DNA of 64,000 bases. Source: Trinickia mobilis (lineage in GTDB: Bacteria; Pseudomonadota; Gammaproteobacteria; Burkholderiales; Burkholderiaceae). Below, piece after piece: positions 35,239 through 48,251 of the stretch. Every line of letters starts with the position of its first letter. Position 1 is the first letter of the stretch. The notes beneath the pieces are model-generated. The model searched no databases, was not told where the DNA came from, and was given only the letters and a program-made list of their open reading frames with translations. The stretch lies in contig NZ_JAFLRF010000009.1 in the NCBI RefSeq assembly GCF_017315705.1, positions 62,001 to 126,000 on the forward strand, in the 5' to 3' direction. A program made the position numbers and the translations under genes.

Positions 35239-36693
35239 TTACTTCGCCTTTGCGGCCTTCTGCTTCGCGATCGCCGCGGTCACGCCTTCAGCGTAGGCCG
35301 GATCGGCCTGGCGGAAATGCTCGATCTGACGCGCGACGATGTCTTCCGGCACGCCGTCGATATGGCGCGCGATGTTCGCGAACAGACGCTCGCGCTGGCC
35401 CGCGTCGAACAAGCGGAAAAGCGCGCCCGGCTGGCTGTAGTAGTCGGTGTCCTCGCGATGGTCGTAGCGGTCGACCACGCCCGCCGCGAGCGGCGGCTCA
35501 GCCGCGTTGCGGTCCTGCGTGAATTCACTGAACCGGTTCGGCTCGTAGTTCACCGTGCCGCCCAGATTGCCGTCCGTGCGCATCGCGCCGTCGCGATGGA
35601 ACGAGTGGTGGACCGGGCATTTCGGCGCGTTCACCGGAATCTGGTGATGGTTCACGCCGAGGCGGTAGCGATGCGCGTCGCCGTACGAGAACAGGCGCCC
35701 TTGCAGCAGGCGGTCCGGCGAAAAGCTGATGCCCGGCACGACGTTGGCCGGCGTGAATGCCGACTGCTCGACGTCCGCGAAGTAGTTCCCGGCATTGCGG
35801 TTCAGCTCGATCACGCCCACGTCGATCAGCGGGTAATCCTTGTGCGGCCAGATCTTCGTGATATCGAACGGGTTGTACGGCACCTTGGCCGCGTCCGCTT
35901 CCGGCATCACTTGGATGCGGAACGCCCACTTCGGGAAATTGCGGTTGTCGATGTTCTCGATCAAATCGCGCTGCGCGCTTTCACGGTCGCCCGCGATCAC
36001 TTGCGCCGCTTCGGCGTCGGTGTAGTTCTCGACGCCGTTCAGCGACTTGAAGTGGAACTTCACCCAGAAGCGCTCGTTGTTCGCGTTGATGAACGAGAAC
36101 GTGTGCGAGCCGAAACCGTGCTGTTGGCGATGATTCTTCGGAATCCCGCGGTCGCTCATCAGGATCGTGACTTGGTGCAGCGATTCGGGATGGCGCGACC
36201 AGAAGTCCCATGCGGCGACGTTGCTGCGCAGGTTCGTGTACGGGTCGCGTTTCTGCGAATGGATGAAGTCCGGGAACTTGAGCGGATCACGGATGAAGAA
36301 CACGGGCGTGTTGTTGCCGACCACATCCCAGTTGCCTTCCTCCGTGTAGAACTTGATCGAGAAGCCGCGCACGTCGCGCTCGGCGTCGGCGGCGCCGCGC
36401 TCGCCCGCGACCGTCGAGAAGCGGATGAAGAGCGGCGTCTCCTTGCCGACTTGCGAGAACAGCTTCGCCTTCGTGTAGCGTGAAACGTCGTGCGTGACCT
36501 CGAGCGTGCCGAAGGCGCCCGAGCCCTTTGCATGGACGCGGCGCTCGGGGATCACTTCACGGTCGAAATGCGCGAGCTTCTCGAGCAGCCACACGTCTTG
36601 CAGAGCGATCGGGCCGCGCGGACCGGCGGTGATCGAGTTCTGGTTGTCGGCGACGGGCGCGCCTGCTGCAGTGGTGAGAGTACGGTCGGACAT
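35239..36693 (-). CDS. katA: haem catalase KatA
   Basis: A 484-residue monofunctional catalase (small-subunit, clade 3 size) that splits H2O2. Catalytic His lies in [18 protein letters not shown] (about residue 57), Asn in [17 protein letters not shown], and the proximal haem-ligand Tyr in [20 protein letters not shown]-binding-type residues follow. The start at 36693 ([20 protein letters not shown]) is typical. It is downstream of oxyR and of a 50-residue small gene on the same strand, with a TATAAT promoter at 36984-36989, so OxyR activation is likely. Cytosolic; no signal peptide. Confidence 0.98.
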   Translation of the reverse strand: MSDRTLTTAAGAPVADNQNSITAGPRGPIALQDVWLLEKLAHFDREVIPERRVHAKGSGAFGTLEVTHDVSRYTKAKLFSQVGKETPLFIRFSTVAGERGAADAERDVRGFSIKFYTEEGNWDVVGNNTPVFFIRDPLKFPDFIHSQKRDPYTNLRSNVAAWDFWSRHPESLHQVTILMSDRGIPKNHRQQHGFGSHTFSFINANNERFWVKFHFKSLNGVENYTDAEAAQVIAGDRESAQRDLIENIDNRNFPKWAFRIQVMPEADAAKVPYNPFDITKIWPHKDYPLIDVGVIELNRNAGNYFADVEQSAFTPANVVPGISFSPDRLLQGRLFSYGDAHRYRLGVNHHQIPVNAPKCPVHHSFHRDGAMRTDGNLGGTVNYEPNRFSEFTQDRNAAEPPLAAGVVDRYDHREDTDYYSQPGALFRLFDAGQRERLFANIARHIDGVPEDIVARQIEHFRQADPAYAEGVTAAIAKQKAAKAK

Positions 36694-36752
36694 CCGAAGC
36701 TCCTATTGGGGGGTCTTGGGAGAGTTGGACAGCAGTGGGCCGGTTGCGCGGC

Positions 36753-36905
36753 TTATGCCGACAGCGCGCGATCGACCAGAAGAGAGAATGCCACGGTGCG
36801 CGCTCCGCGAAACATCGAGGCAGCCTGGGCGCCGGCGCTGGCGGGTTGAGGCGCGACGCCAGGTTGGGCCGGGTTCGTCGAGAGCGGAACAAAGGGCTGA
36901 TTCAT
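36753..36905 (-). CDS. small 50-residue protein upstream of katA
   Basis: ATG preceded by a near-perfect Shine-Dalgarno (GGAGGAAGTC, then ATG). The product starts MNQPFVPLSTNPAQPGVAPQ, is Pro/Ala-rich and has a mildly hydrophobic C-terminal part (TVAFSLLVDRALSA). It ends 59 bp before katA, in the katA promoter-proximal transcript. No family is recognised. It may be a leader ORF affecting katA or a genuine small protein of the peroxide response. Confidence 0.6.
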   Translation of the reverse strand: MNQPFVPLSTNPAQPGVAPQPASAGAQAASMFRGARTVAFSLLVDRALSA

Positions 36906-36958
36906 GACTTCCTCCATGAGTATCGGATTCGAGATCCATGGAGCAAAGTCTACTTTTA

Positions 36959-37002
36959 CCTATCGACTTCTAAAATTTGATTAATTATATCTATGCGATA
37001 GG
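36959..37002 (-). promoter_or_regulatory. katA promoter region with inverted repeat (possible OxyR site)
   Basis: An AT-rich island contains TATAAT on the minus strand (36984-36989) without a good -35, as in activator-dependent promoters. CCTATCG and CGATAGG form a 7-bp inverted repeat 30 nt apart around it, and CTAT-N3-ATAG lies at the upstream end. OxyR recognises ATAG/CTAT-type half-sites, but spacing here is not the canonical one. Confidence 0.45.
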
Positions 37003-37050
37003 CGGCGCCTAAATACGGCTCGATGCCGCGCTTTCGAGAGCGCGGCGGCG

Positions 37051-38010
37051 TCAGTTGAGCGCAACCGGCATGTCGAGCTTGCTGACGCCCGGCAGCTCGC
37101 ACGACGCGATCGCCTCGCTGATCGCCTCGATGGCGGGCATGCGTGTAAAGCTCTTGCGCCACGCGAGCACGACGCGCCGGTCCGGTACCGGCTCTTCGAA
37201 CGGCACGTAGCTCAAGAGGCCGGCGTCCACGCCCGGCGCATGCGGCTTCACCTCGAGCACCGACATGCGCGGCAGCACAGTAATGCCGACGCCGCTCGCC
37301 ACCATGTGCCGGATCGTCTCCAGCGACGACCCTTCGAACGTCTTCTGAATCCCGTCCGCGTTCTGCGAAAAGCGCATCAGCTCGGGGCAGACGCCGAGCA
37401 CGTGATCGCGGAAGCAATGCCCGCTGCCGAGCAGCAGCATCGTTTCCTGCTTCAGGTCGGTGGCGTCGATCTTCTTGCGCGTCTCCCAGGCGTGCCCCGA
37501 CGGCAGCGCGACGACGAACGGCTCGTCGTACAGCGGGCGCACCATCAGCCCGGTTTCGGGAAACGGCAGCGCCATGATCGCGACGTCGATCTCGCCCTGC
37601 TTCAGCAGCTCGATCAACTTGAGCGTGTAGTTCTCTTGCAGCATCAGCGGCATCTGCGGGACGTTCCTGATCATCTGCTTGACGAGCGTCGGCAGCAGGT
37701 AGGGTCCGATCGTGTAGATCACGCCGAGACGCAGCGCGCCGACGAGCGGGTCCTTGCCCTGCTTGGCGATTTCCTTGATCGCGAGCGTCTGCTCGAGCAC
37801 GCGCTGCGCCTGCGTGACGATCTGCTCGCCGATCGGCGTCACGCTGACTTCGCTCGTGCCGCGCTCGAAAATCTGCACGTTGAGCTCGTCTTCGAGCTTC
37901 TTGATGGCGACCGAAAGCGTCGGCTGACTGACGAAGCACGCCTCGGCCGCGCGGCCGAAGTGGCGCTCCCGGGCCACTGCGACGATGTATTTCAGTTCTG
38001 TGAGCGTCAT
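37051..38010 (-). CDS. oxyR: LysR-type hydrogen-peroxide-sensing regulator OxyR
   Basis: A 319-residue LysR-family activator. The N-terminal winged helix (MTLTELKYIVAVARERHFGR, FVSQPTLSVAIKKLEDEL) and the redox switch GHCFRDHVLGVC (the two Cys eight positions apart, as in E. coli C199/C208) identify OxyR rather than a generic LysR. The ATG at 38010 is chosen because MTLTELKY is the usual N-terminus. It sits directly upstream of the katA promoter and downstream of recG, the oxyR-recG arrangement known from Burkholderia. Target candidates in the window are katA, the two small genes and dps. Confidence 0.97.
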   Translation of the reverse strand: MTLTELKYIVAVARERHFGRAAEACFVSQPTLSVAIKKLEDELNVQIFERGTSEVSVTPIGEQIVTQAQRVLEQTLAIKEIAKQGKDPLVGALRLGVIYTIGPYLLPTLVKQMIRNVPQMPLMLQENYTLKLIELLKQGEIDVAIMALPFPETGLMVRPLYDEPFVVALPSGHAWETRKKIDATDLKQETMLLLGSGHCFRDHVLGVCPELMRFSQNADGIQKTFEGSSLETIRHMVASGVGITVLPRMSVLEVKPHAPGVDAGLLSYVPFEEPVPDRRVVLAWRKSFTRMPAIEAISEAIASCELPGVSKLDMPVALN

Positions 38011-38161
38011 TGAGGGACCAATCAAGGCGTTGGAGTCGATAGGTTTAAGTTATACACCGATGCGGCCGATTCGCCAACCTTCAAAGGTCCCCATCACGTT
38101 GCCTGCAGCGCCCTATGCCATCGGACCGGCAAAAAACCGGCCCGGGCGGCCCGGGCGGACG

Positions 38162-40453
<2,292 letters not shown>

Positions 40454-40616
40454 GAGTCTCTTCGCAAGTACAATAGCGGCTTTAACAGGGTTGGCGGATC
40501 AACGGGCAAGCCGGTTCGGACACCAGACCGCCTGACGCGCCACGCCATCATAGCGGCCGCTCCGGCAGCCTGACCATCGGATGGTGCCTCCCGCAGCAAC
40601 AAACCAGCGCAGCAGC

Positions 40617-41669
40617 ATGTTCACCCTTTCCGATTTTGATTTTAATCTGCCGCCCGAGCTGATCGCGCAGACGGCGCTCAAGGAGCGCAGCGCGAGCCGC
40701 CTGCTCGAAGTGGACAACACGACCGAGCCCGCGCGACTTTTCGACCGCCAGTTTGCCGACCTGCCCGAGTGCGTCGCGCCGGGCGACTTGCTCGTCTTCA
40801 ACGATACCAAGGTGCTGAAGGCCCGCTTCTTCGGCCAGAAGGCGAGCGGCGGCAGGATCGAGGTGCTGATCGAGCGCCTGACCGGCGAGTGCACCGCGCT
40901 CGCGCAAATCCGCGCGAGCAAGAGCCCGGCGGCCGGCACGACGCTGCGTCTGGCCGACGCGTTCGACGTGACGGTGGGCGAGCGCGCCGACCCGTTCTAT
41001 ACGCTGCACTTTCCCGGCGACTGCCTCACGCTGATCGAGCAATACGGCCGGCTGCCGCTGCCGCCCTACATCGAGCACGACCCCGACGCGACCGACGAAA
41101 CGCGCTACCAGACGGTCTTCGCGCAGAACCCGGGCGCGGTGGCCGCGCCAACTGCGGGCCTGCATTTCGACGACGCGCTGCTCGCCCGGCTCGACGCGCG
41201 CGGCGTCGAGCGCGCGACGCTCACGCTGCACGTCGGCGCGGGCACGTTCCAGCCGGTGCGCGTCGAGAACATCGCCGAACACAAGATGCACAGCGAGTGG
41301 TACCAATTGCCGCAGACGCTCGTCGACAAGATCGCCGCCACGCGCGCGCGCGCCGGCCGCGTGATCGCGGTCGGCACGACGTCGATGCGCGCGCTCGAGG
41401 CCGCAGCGCGCGACGCCGAAGCGCGAGGCCGCCCTCTCGCCGCCACGTCCGCCGAGACCGATATTTTCATCACGCCCGGCTATCGTTTCCGTGTGGTCGA
41501 CCGGCTCGTGACGAATTTCCATTTGCCGAAGTCGACGCTCTTGATGCTGGTGTCGGCGTTTGCGGGTGTCGAGACGATCAAGAGCGCGTATCGGCACGCG
41601 ATCGAGGAGCGCTATCGCTTTTTCAGCTATGGCGACGCGATGCTGCTCACGCGGCGCGAGGATGCGTAA
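40617..41669 (+). CDS. queA: tRNA preQ1(34) S-adenosylmethionine ribosyltransferase-isomerase
   Basis: A 350-residue enzyme that transfers the ribosyl part of SAM to preQ1 in tRNA, forming epoxyqueuosine. Signatures are [70 protein letters not shown] and [13 protein letters not shown]. Start at 40617 ([12 protein letters not shown]) is the usual one. It is followed by tgt, the preceding step of the pathway, after 154 bp with a family A repeat. Confidence 0.98.
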   Translation: MFTLSDFDFNLPPELIAQTALKERSASRLLEVDNTTEPARLFDRQFADLPECVAPGDLLVFNDTKVLKARFFGQKASGGRIEVLIERLTGECTALAQIRASKSPAAGTTLRLADAFDVTVGERADPFYTLHFPGDCLTLIEQYGRLPLPPYIEHDPDATDETRYQTVFAQNPGAVAAPTAGLHFDDALLARLDARGVERATLTLHVGAGTFQPVRVENIAEHKMHSEWYQLPQTLVDKIAATRARAGRVIAVGTTSMRALEAAARDAEARGRPLAATSAETDIFITPGYRFRVVDRLVTNFHLPKSTLLMLVSAFAGVETIKSAYRHAIEERYRFFSYGDAMLLTRREDA

Positions 41670-41682
41670 GATCCGCGCGTAA

Positions 41683-43044
<1,362 letters not shown>

Positions 43045-43406
43045 ACGGCTGGTGCATCGGACGGACTCACCTCGCATCTAGAACGCCCTGTGCCGCGTAA
43101 CCAGAGGTGTTGAGCCGGCGCCGATTTTTAAGTCCTTGCGAGCTATGGTCGCTATCTCCACTATCTCAATTCGCCGCCCGATTGCGCGGACGAAGCCAAG
43201 GGTCCCACAACCCGCATCCGCTTCGACCCTACAATCGGCCTGCGCCACGGTTTTCCGCGGCTGGCAAATCGCTCGAAATCCGCCGGGATCATGCGATAAA
43301 AGCTTGATCCCAAAGCCGATTTGCCATACCGTCGCGAGCCGGGGCCGGTACCGGCGGTGGTAGAATATCCGGCTAACTTTTTGATCGTCATAACGGAGAG
43401 ACCAAC
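43045..43406. other. tgt-yajC intergenic region
   Basis: No gene is supported. TAGAAT at 43361-43366, 40 bp before yajC, could be a -10 element; a GCCGGTACCGGC palindrome lies just upstream (about 43344-43355). No good -35 is present. The region is otherwise featureless. Confidence 0.4.
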
Positions 43407-43736
43407 GTGTCGTTCATTTCCAGTGCGTTCTCGCAGGGCCTAACCGGCGGCGGCGCCGAATCGAGCCTGATGAGCTTCTTGCCCCTGATTCTGATGTTCG
43501 CGGTGCTGTACTTCATCATGATCCGCCCGCAAATGAAGCGTCAGAAGGACCATCGCAACATGCTCGCGGCGATGGCGAAGGGCGATGAAGTCGTGACCAA
43601 CGGCGGCATTGTCGGCAAGGTGACGAAGGTCGGCGAAGCGTACGTCGGCGTCGAGATCGCCGAGGGCACGGAAATCACCGTGCAGAAGGCTTCGGTCACG
43701 ACGATTCTCCCGAAAGGCACGATCAAGTCGCTGTAA
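43407..43736 (+). CDS. yajC: preprotein translocase subunit YajC
   Basis: A 109-residue single-pass inner membrane protein that associates with SecDF. The transmembrane helix (SLMSFLPLILMFAVLYFIMI, about residues 20-40) is followed by the family sequence RPQMKRQKDHRNMLAAMAKG, DEVVTNGGIVGKVTKVGE and a beta-rich tail. GGAG Shine-Dalgarno precedes the GTG at 43407 (GGAGAGACCAAC). It begins the yajC-secD-secF operon. Confidence 0.97.
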   Translation: MSFISSAFSQGLTGGGAESSLMSFLPLILMFAVLYFIMIRPQMKRQKDHRNMLAAMAKGDEVVTNGGIVGKVTKVGEAYVGVEIAEGTEITVQKASVTTILPKGTIKSL

Positions 43737-43856
43737 GGCCGCTCTCTTGCGTCCGGCCCGGCCTTGCCGGGTCGAAGAATCCCGCGTTGAACCATCGACC
43801 CGCGCACCACGCCGGACGCAACGCTCCCAAGCCAACTTTCCCGTTCGGCCCATCCC

Positions 43857-45893
43857 ATGAATCGATACCCCTTCTGGAAATATGTCGTGATGGCCGTGGC
43901 GCTCGCCATCGGCCTTCTCTACACATTGCCCAATTTCTACGGCGAAGCGCCGGCGGTGCAGGTGCTGAGCGGCAAGGCGACCGTCCGCCTCGATTCGTCG
44001 ACGCTCACCGCAGTCGAGTCGGCGCTCACCGCCGACAACATCAAGCCCGACGACATCACCTTCGACAACTCGCAGACCAACGCGAACATCCGCGTGCGCA
44101 TGAAGGACACCGACACGCAATTGCGCGTGAAGGACCTGCTGCAAAAGGCGCTGAACCCCGATCCGAGCGATCCGCAGTTCATCGTCGCACTGAACTTGCA
44201 AAGCGCGTCGCCGCACTGGCTGACCGCGCTCCACGCGCTGCCGATGTACCTCGGCCTCGATTTGCGCGGCGGCGTGCACTTCCTGATGCAAGTCGACATG
44301 GCGGGCGCGCTGAACAAGCGCCTCGACTCCGATGCGTCGGATGCGCGCACCTTCCTGCGCGACAAGAATATCCGTGACGGCGGCGTGAACCGCGTCGGCC
44401 AGGCCGTGGTCGTCAGTTTTGCCGACCAGAGCGTCGCCGACGCCGCCCGCCAACAGCTTTCCACGAACACCACCGAACTCCAGTGGGTAACCCAGCCGGC
44501 TCCGGGCGGCGGCTTCCAGGTCGTCGGCACGTTCACGCCGGCCGAGCAGAAGGCCGTTCAGGACGCGGCGGTCAAGCAGAACATCACGACGCTGCATAAC
44601 CGGGTCAACGAACTTGGCGTGTCGGAGCCGGTGATCCAGCAGCAAGGCGCCGACCGCATCGTCGTCGAATTGCCGGGCGTTCAAGACACCGCGAAGGCGA
44701 AGGACATCATCGGCCGCACGGCGACGCTCGAATCGCGCCTCGCCGACCCGGTCAACACCTATCTCGCGAACCCGACCGATCCGGTCCCGCCGGAAGACGA
44801 AGCGTTCAAGGATGCCAACGGCCTGACGGTGCTGCTGCGCAAGCAGGTGATCTTCACCGGCGACAGCATCATCGACGCCTCGGCCGGCTTCGACGAGCAC
44901 AACCGTCCGTCGGTCAACCTCCGCCTCAATTCGGCGGGCGGACGCGCGGTGCGCTCGGTGTCGCGCGACAACATCGGCAAGCCGATGGCCATGGTGCTGT
45001 TCGAGAAGGGCAAGGGCCAAGTGCTGACGGTCGCGACGATCCAGTCGGAGCTCGGCGACCGCTTCCAGATCACCGGCCAGCCGACCCCGCAATCGGCCGC
45101 CGATCTCGCGCTCCTGCTGCGCGCCGGCTCGCTCGCCGCACCGATGGACATCATCGAGGAACGCACGATCGGTCCGAGCCTCGGCGCCGACAACATCCAC
45201 AAGGGCTTCGATTCAGTCGTCTACGGCTTTGCCGCGATCGCCGTCTTCATGATCGCGTACTACATGCTGTTTGGCCTGGTGTCGATGATCGGGCTGTCGG
45301 TGAACCTCCTGCTGCTCATCGCGGTCCTGTCGCTGATGCAGGCCACGCTGACGCTGCCGGGCATCGCCGCTATCGCGCTCGCGCTCGGTATGGCAATCGA
45401 CGCGAACGTGCTGATCAACGAGCGCGTGCGTGAAGAATTGCGCAACGGCGCGTCCCCGCAACTGGCGATCCAGAACGGCTACGCGCACGCCTGGGCGACG
45501 ATCCTCGACTCGAACGTCACGACACTGATCGCCGGTCTCGCGCTGCTCGCGTTCGGCTCCGGCCCGGTGCGCGGCTTCGCGATCGTGCACTGTATCGGCA
45601 TTCTGACGTCGATGTTCTCGTCGGTGTTCTTCTCGCGGGGTCTCGTGAACCTCTGGTACGGCGGCAAGAAGAAGCTCAAGTCCCTCGCGATCGGCCAGGT
45701 GTGGAAACCGGCCACCGTCGAAAGCGGCGCCTATCTGGGCGCAGGCGATTCGGCCACCGACACCGGGCGCGCCATCGCGGCGGCCAGCTCGCCGAAGGGG
45801 GCACCTGCGCGCGCCGGCAAGCCGGCGTTGCGCCGCCGCTCGCAACCGGGCCAACCCAACGTTTCGCCCAAGAAGCCGGATTCGTCCCGCTGA
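43857..45893 (+). CDS. secD: protein translocase subunit SecD
   Basis: A 678-residue RND-family membrane protein that uses the proton gradient to pull preproteins through SecYEG. N-terminal helix (VVMAVALAIGLLYTLPNFYG), large periplasmic P1 head, and the C-terminal six-helix bundle with IGLSVNLLLLIAVLSLMQAT and the conserved segment GMAIDANVLINERVREELRN. The tail after VNLWYGGKKKLKSLAIGQVW is an extra basic, Ala/Pro/Ser-rich stretch of about 50 residues (ending KKPDSSR) not needed for the fold. secF follows 15 bp downstream. Confidence 0.98.
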   Translation: MNRYPFWKYVVMAVALAIGLLYTLPNFYGEAPAVQVLSGKATVRLDSSTLTAVESALTADNIKPDDITFDNSQTNANIRVRMKDTDTQLRVKDLLQKALNPDPSDPQFIVALNLQSASPHWLTALHALPMYLGLDLRGGVHFLMQVDMAGALNKRLDSDASDARTFLRDKNIRDGGVNRVGQAVVVSFADQSVADAARQQLSTNTTELQWVTQPAPGGGFQVVGTFTPAEQKAVQDAAVKQNITTLHNRVNELGVSEPVIQQQGADRIVVELPGVQDTAKAKDIIGRTATLESRLADPVNTYLANPTDPVPPEDEAFKDANGLTVLLRKQVIFTGDSIIDASAGFDEHNRPSVNLRLNSAGGRAVRSVSRDNIGKPMAMVLFEKGKGQVLTVATIQSELGDRFQITGQPTPQSAADLALLLRAGSLAAPMDIIEERTIGPSLGADNIHKGFDSVVYGFAAIAVFMIAYYMLFGLVSMIGLSVNLLLLIAVLSLMQATLTLPGIAAIALALGMAIDANVLINERVREELRNGASPQLAIQNGYAHAWATILDSNVTTLIAGLALLAFGSGPVRGFAIVHCIGILTSMFSSVFFSRGLVNLWYGGKKKLKSLAIGQVWKPATVESGAYLGAGDSATDTGRAIAAASSPKGAPARAGKPALRRRSQPGQPNVSPKKPDSSR

Positions 45894-45908
45894 TTTCCGG
45901 AGAAGAAC

Positions 45909-46859
45909 ATGGAATTTTTCCGCATCCATAAAGACATTCCGTTCATGAAGCGCGCGTTGATCTTCAACGCGATCTCGTTCCTGACGTTCATTGCCGCGGT
46001 GTTTTTCCTGCTGCATCGCGGGCTGCACCTTTCGGTGGAGTTCACGGGCGGCACGGTCATCGAGGTGCAATATCCGGAGGCCGCGAAGCTCGAACCGGTA
46101 CGCTCGACGCTCGGCACGCTCGGCTACCCGGACGCGCTGGTGCAGAATTTCGGCACGTCGCGCGACGTGCTGATCCGCCTGCCGCTGAAAGCCGGCCTTA
46201 CGTCCGCGCAGCAAAGCGATCAGGTGATGACGGGGCTCAAGGCGCAGAACGCGCAGGTGCAACTGCAGCGCGTCGAATTCGTCGGTCCGCAGGTCGGCAA
46301 GGAACTCGCCACCGATGGCCTGATGGCGCTCGCGTCCGTCGTGGTCGGCATCATCATCTATCTGTCGTTCCGCTTCGAATGGAAGTACGCGGTCGCCGGC
46401 GTCATCGCGAACTTGCACGACGTCGTGATCATTCTCGGTTTCTTCGCGTTCTTCCAGTGGGAGTTCTCGCTGTCGGTGCTCGCGGCCGTGCTTGCGGTGC
46501 TCGGCTACTCGGTGAACGAATCGGTCGTGATCTTCGACCGGATCCGCGAGACGTTCCGCCGCGAACGCAAGATGACCGTCATGGAAGTCATCAACCACGC
46601 GATCACGAGCACGATCTCGCGGACCATCATCACGCACGGCTGCACGCAGATGATGGTGCTGTCGATGTTCCTGTTCGGCGGCCCGACGCTGCATTACTTC
46701 GCGCTGGCGCTGACGATCGGCATCTTGTTCGGCATCTACTCGTCGGTGTTCGTGGCCGCAGCGCTGGCGATGTGGCTCGGCGTGAAGCGCGAGGATCTGC
46801 TCAAGGAAAAGAAGACCCAGCACGATCCGAACGATCCCAACGCGGGCGCCCAGGTTTGA
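45909..46859 (+). CDS. secF: protein translocase subunit SecF
   Basis: A 316-residue partner of SecD. First helix (ALIFNAISFLTFIAAVFFLL), periplasmic domain with LSVEFTGGTVIEVQYPEAAK, and the five C-terminal helices containing the VLGYSVNESVVIFDRIRETF motif and TRTIITHGxTQ-like SRTIITHGCTQMMVLSMFLF. Shine-Dalgarno GGAGAAGAAC precedes the ATG. Last gene of the operon; a strong intrinsic terminator follows. Confidence 0.98.
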   Translation: MEFFRIHKDIPFMKRALIFNAISFLTFIAAVFFLLHRGLHLSVEFTGGTVIEVQYPEAAKLEPVRSTLGTLGYPDALVQNFGTSRDVLIRLPLKAGLTSAQQSDQVMTGLKAQNAQVQLQRVEFVGPQVGKELATDGLMALASVVVGIIIYLSFRFEWKYAVAGVIANLHDVVIILGFFAFFQWEFSLSVLAAVLAVLGYSVNESVVIFDRIRETFRRERKMTVMEVINHAITSTISRTIITHGCTQMMVLSMFLFGGPTLHYFALALTIGILFGIYSSVFVAAALAMWLGVKREDLLKEKKTQHDPNDPNAGAQV

Positions 46860-46900
46860 TGCCTGAGCCCTTGCGTTGAACGCGCGCTCGATGCGCTAGC

Positions 46901-46932
46901 AAAAAGGCCGGTTCGAACGAACCGGCCTTTTT
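46901..46932 (+). terminator. intrinsic terminator after secF
   Basis: AAAAAGGCCGGTTCG-AA-CGAACCGGCCTTTTT: a perfect 15-bp stem with a tight central loop, ending in TTTTT. The A run on the other side makes it usable from the opposite direction too. Confidence 0.92.
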
Positions 46933-47045
46933 CTTTGGCCACGGCGCCGAGCGGCCGCATGATGAAAAACCGCTTCGTCACGAAGCGACTGAAGCGGTTT
47001 TGCAGGGAATTCCCGGCGAGAAGGCCGAAAATGACGCAGCCCGGC

Positions 47046-47627
47046 TTACTGCTTGATGCCTTCAGCCTGAATGTGCAGCTTGGTCTCCATGCTGAAGCCA
47101 TACTTGCTGCCGAAATCCATGCCCCAGTCGGCACGATTGAACTCCGCGCTCGCTTCGACGCCGCAGTCTTGGCGCTTGAACACCGGGTGCATGATGCACT
47201 TGAACGACTCGATCTTCAGGTTCAGCGGCTTCGTCACGCCGTGCATCGTCAGCGTGCCGACCACTTCGGACGGCCTGTCGCCGTCGAACTTGATCGACGT
47301 GCCCTTGTAGGTCGCGGTCGGGTACTTCGCGACGTCGAAGAACTCATCGGTCCTCAGGTGCTCGTCGAGCTTGCCATCGCCGGTCGAGATCGACGCCGGA
47401 TCGACCGTCACGTCAACGGTGCCCGTCTTCGCTTCGCGATCGAGCGTCACGGTGCCGCTCGACTTCGTGAACTTGCCGCGCCAGATCGAAACGCCGCCCA
47501 GGTGGTCGGCCTCGAAGCTCGGGTAGGTATGGTTCGGGTCGAGCTGGTAAGTGTCGACGGCGGCAAACGCACCGAACGACATCGACGAAGCCAGCACACC
47601 AACGGCGATCAACAGGTTCTTTTTCAA
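47046..47627 (-). CDS. YceI family periplasmic lipid-binding protein (1)
   Basis: A 193-residue exported protein. Signal peptide [20 protein letters not shown] with cleavage near AFA-AVDTY; mature part is a lipocalin-like YceI barrel with [40 protein letters not shown] and [16 protein letters not shown]. YceI proteins bind polyisoprenoid or amide-like lipids; role here is unknown. It is adjacent to a second YceI gene (52 bp) and a cytochrome b561 on the same strand. Confidence 0.93.
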   Translation of the reverse strand: MKKNLLIAVGVLASSMSFGAFAAVDTYQLDPNHTYPSFEADHLGGVSIWRGKFTKSSGTVTLDREAKTGTVDVTVDPASISTGDGKLDEHLRTDEFFDVAKYPTATYKGTSIKFDGDRPSEVVGTLTMHGVTKPLNLKIESFKCIMHPVFKRQDCGVEASAEFNRADWGMDFGSKYGFSMETKLHIQAEGIKQ

Positions 47628-47679
47628 GTCAGTCTCCTAAAGCAGGCCGCCCGCACGGGCGGCAGTATCAAAGCCGAAA

Positions 47680-48243
47680 TCAACGTTTGGCGGTAACGAG
47701 GTGAAATTTGATCAATACGTCATCGGCAACGGTGGACGTATCTTTCCACTCGCCCATGCCGATATCGAACTGCAGGCGCTTGATCGGCAGGGTGCCGTCG
47801 AAGGTCTGCGTCGCGCCCTGCTGCGCCACCGTAACCGGCACGGTGACGCTCTGCGACTTGCCCTTGATCGTCAGCTTGCCCGTCACCTTGAACTGGTTGC
47901 CGCCCGCCGGCGCGATCGCGCTGGAGACGAACGTGGCGGTCGGAAACGCCTTCGCGTCGAACCAGTCCGTGCCCGCCACCTGCTTGTTGTAGTCCGGGTC
48001 GCCGAGATCGTAGCTGCTGGTGTCGATGGTAATCTGCGCGCTGCCCGCCGCCGGCTGGGCCGGATCGAAGCTCACCTGCGCCGAGAACTTCTTGAACGTG
48101 CCTTCGACGGGTACGTTCATCTGCTTGGAAGTCGCAGTGATCGTGCTCTTGGCGAGGTCGACCTGAGCGAACGCAGCGCTTGCCGCGGCGAGCGAGGTCG
48201 CGGCGAAGGCGGCCAGCATGTAGCGGGAAAACGAGGCCTTCAT
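47680..48243 (-). CDS. YceI family periplasmic lipid-binding protein (2)
   Basis: A 187-residue exported YceI protein. Signal peptide MKASFSRYMLAAFAATSLAA with cleavage after the AAFA motif near residue 26. Mature part includes STITATSKQMNVPVEGTFKK, YDLGDPDYNKQVAGTDWFDA and FKVTGKLTIKGKSQSVTVPV. The start at 48243 is chosen at the signal peptide; the frame continues upstream through the cytochrome gene in a different reading frame and is not coding there. It diverges clearly from the neighbouring YceI copy, so the two are old paralogues. Confidence 0.92.
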   Translation of the reverse strand: MKASFSRYMLAAFAATSLAAASAAFAQVDLAKSTITATSKQMNVPVEGTFKKFSAQVSFDPAQPAAGSAQITIDTSSYDLGDPDYNKQVAGTDWFDAKAFPTATFVSSAIAPAGGNQFKVTGKLTIKGKSQSVTVPVTVAQQGATQTFDGTLPIKRLQFDIGMGEWKDTSTVADDVLIKFHLVTAKR

Positions 48244-48251
48244 GGTTATCC

